NCBI GenBank assembly: GCA_018830415.1
Contig: JAHJSJ010000317.1
Coordinates: forward strand, 1-6,809
DNA: 6,809 nt
Origin: Alphaproteobacteria bacterium
Lineage (GTDB): Bacteria; Pseudomonadota; Alphaproteobacteria; Sphingomonadales; Sphingomonadaceae
Direction of reading: 5' to 3'
How positions within the stretch are numbered: position 1 is the stretch's first letter; every line of letters starts with the position of its first letter. The notes under the pieces were generated by a model. The model saw only the letters and a list, made by a program, of their open reading frames with translations, had not been told where the DNA came from and searched no databases. Positions 5,395-6,809 of this stretch are shown piece after piece. The position numbers and the translations under genes were made by a program.

Positions 5395-6809
5395 ATGAAC
5401 ACCGAGATAATGACCGCCCGCCTCGAAGAAGCCTTCGGCTCGTTCCCCGATATCCTGACCGAATGGTCGTGGATCAAGGGCGATAACCTGGCCCTGATCG
5501 ACGAACGGCGCGAGGTTCGCTGGGCGGAACTGGCCGGTCTGGTCGAGCGGCTGGCGGTGCGGCTGGTTGAGACCGGATTGCAGCGCGGGCAATCGGTGGC
5601 GATCCTTGGCACCTCCAGCGTCGAATATGCGCTGGTGTTCCTCGCCGCGGTGCGCGCGGGCGGGGTGGCTGCGCCGCTCACCACCAGCGCTTCGCCCGAA
5701 CAGCTTGCGGGCATGGCGAAGGATTCGGGCGCGATCCATCTGTTCATCGACGCGGCCAAGGCGGAGGAACTTGGCCCCGATTTCATGGCCGACCTGATCC
5801 GCGTGCCCTTGGAGTCGATCGATCAGTGGATGGCGCCTGCGGGAACCCGCGCACCTGCCTTTTCGCCCGATCCCAAAGACCCGTTCAACATCATTTATTC
5901 GAGCGGCACCACCGGCATTCCCAAGGGAATCGTCCATTCGCACCAGATGCGCTGGCGGCAATTCGCGACGACCGCGCTGTCGTTTCTGGAAGCCGGGATC
6001 GCTGTCCGCTCGCTCGCTTCTACCCCGCTCTATTCCAATACCACGATGGTCGCGTTCCTGCCGGTGCTGCTGGCTGGCGGCTGCGTGCGGGTGATGGGCA
6101 AGTTCGATTGCGCAAAATGGCTCGCCCATGCGGCAGCCGATCGCACCACCATCACGATGCTGGTGCCGGTGCAATATCAGCGCTTGATGGATTTCGCGCA
6201 ATTCGACGATTTCGATCTGTCGGCGCTGCAACTCAAATATTGCACCTCCGCCCCCTTCGCGGCCGATTTGAAGCGCGAGGTGCTGCGCCGGATGCCGGGC
6301 GCGCTGATCGAAATCTATTCGATGACCGAAGGCGGGGTCGTCTGTCTGCTGGCGTGTCACGAATTCCCCGACAAGCTCCACACCGTGGGTCGCCCCGCGC
6401 CGGGCAGTGAGTTGAAGGTGCTTGACGATGAAGACCGCGAAGTGCCGCCCGGCACGCCGGGCAACCTGATCGGCCGCAGCCTGACCATGATGAGCGGCTA
6501 CAAAAACCGCCCGGACAAGACGCAGGAAGCGCAGTGGATTGATCCCGCCACGGGTGAGGCGTGGATGCGGATGGGGGATATTGGCCGGGTGGACGCCGAT
6601 GGCTTTGTCGAACTGGTGGGCCGCGCCAAGGACATGATCATCTCGGGCGGGTTCAATATCTATCCATCCGATCTGGAGGCCGAATTGCTGAAGGAGACCG
6701 GCGTGGTCGAGGCTGCGGTGGTGGGCGCGGCGTCACGCAACTGGGGGGAAAGCCCGGTCGGCTTCGTCGTGCTGAACAATGGCGTGGGCGACTGCGCCGC
6801 GATCATGGC
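5395..6809 (+). CDS. AMP-binding acyl-CoA synthetase (class I adenylate-forming enzyme), C-terminus cut by window edge
   Basis: The frame stays open for 471 codons to the window end. The enzyme should activate a carboxylic acid as acyl-AMP and transfer it to coenzyme A in the cytoplasm. Visible motifs, numbered from the ATG at 5395: the P-loop SSGTTGIPKG (169-178), A4 region TPLYSNTTM (210-218), LVPVQYQRLM, A5 YSMTEGG (308-314), MGDIGR with ribose-binding D395, and the hinge GRAKD with R410 and D413, followed by ISGGFNIYPSDLEAEL. This order is that of acyl-CoA ligases of the 4-coumarate/medium- and long-chain type, usually about 510-540 residues, so roughly the last 50-70 residues, including the A10 catalytic lysine, lie outside. 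The A4 motif lacks the common His, and A5 has Ser for the usual Gly. Starts at 5383, 5395 and 5410 are in frame; none has a Shine-Dalgarno, and 5395 is a compromise. Acid substrate unknown. It is the first gene of a plus-strand unit diverging from the PIG-L gene. Confidence 0.92.
   Translation, partial: MNTEIMTARLEEAFGSFPDILTEWSWIKGDNLALIDERREVRWAELAGLVERLAVRLVETGLQRGQSVAILGTSSVEYALVFLAAVRAGGVAAPLTTSASPEQLAGMAKDSGAIHLFIDAAKAEELGPDFMADLIRVPLESIDQWMAPAGTRAPAFSPDPKDPFNIIYSSGTTGIPKGIVHSHQMRWRQFATTALSFLEAGIAVRSLASTPLYSNTTMVAFLPVLLAGGCVRVMGKFDCAKWLAHAAADRTTITMLVPVQYQRLMDFAQFDDFDLSALQLKYCTSAPFAADLKREVLRRMPGALIEIYSMTEGGVVCLLACHEFPDKLHTVGRPAPGSELKVLDDEDREVPPGTPGNLIGRSLTMMSGYKNRPDKTQEAQWIDPATGEAWMRMGDIGRVDADGFVELVGRAKDMIISGGFNIYPSDLEAELLKETGVVEAAVVGAASRNWGESPVGFVVLNNGVGDCAAIM

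Noticed and set aside
5302..6381. Long minus-strand open frame opposite the acyl-CoA synthetase
   Set aside because: The plus strand encodes all adenylate-forming motifs in order; the minus frame is Arg/His/Gln-rich shadow sequence without motifs.
1..6809. Mobile elements, CRISPR arrays, tRNA or rRNA genes, toxin-antitoxin or defence genes
   Set aside because: No direct repeat arrays, terminal inverted repeats, transposase or integrase motifs, or structured RNA patterns were seen; the gene content is housekeeping and metabolic.

Overview
The window is ordinary chromosomal DNA from a GC-rich bacterium, most likely an alphaproteobacterium of the Sphingomonadales (Erythrobacter/Sphingomonas-like). 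Three things point there: the near-canonical GyrB with an alphaproteobacterial-style C-terminus, the strong G/C bias at third codon positions, and small secreted hydrolases with short Ala-rich signal peptides. The lineage is inferred from protein flavour, not from a search. I see no mobile element, CRISPR array, tRNA, rRNA or prophage signature.

Layout. Positions 1-373 (minus strand) hold the N-terminal third of an AI-2E (PerM/UPF0118) family membrane protein, cut by the window edge. It lies 27 bases downstream of gyrB (401-2974, minus), probably as a second cistron. A short divergent spacer (about 2975-3079) separates gyrB from a plus-strand gene for a secreted M20-family zinc peptidase (3080-4507). 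That gene converges, with a 9-base gap, on a minus-strand gene for a secreted PIG-L/LmbE-type deacetylase (4517-5305). An 89-base divergent spacer (5306-5394) then leads to a plus-strand acyl-CoA synthetase/AMP-binding gene (5395 to the window end), which is cut before its C-terminal catalytic lysine.

How the genes relate. GyrB is the ATPase/TOPRIM subunit of DNA gyrase, and nothing suggests a functional link to its neighbours. The M20 peptidase and the PIG-L protein both carry export signals and complete metal-binding motifs. They could both process small amide-containing molecules in the periplasm, but they are on opposite strands and not in one operon. The acyl-CoA synthetase starts a new plus-strand unit, so its pathway partners should lie beyond the right edge.

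Points worth a second look are a perfect 7+3+7 inverted repeat between the PIG-L and acyl-CoA synthetase genes, possible leaderless starts for gyrB and the acyl-CoA synthetase (neither has a Shine-Dalgarno), an acidic Ala/Pro/Glu-rich insert in GyrB, and a non-canonical A4 motif in the synthetase. I do not see evidence of a new multi-gene system here.
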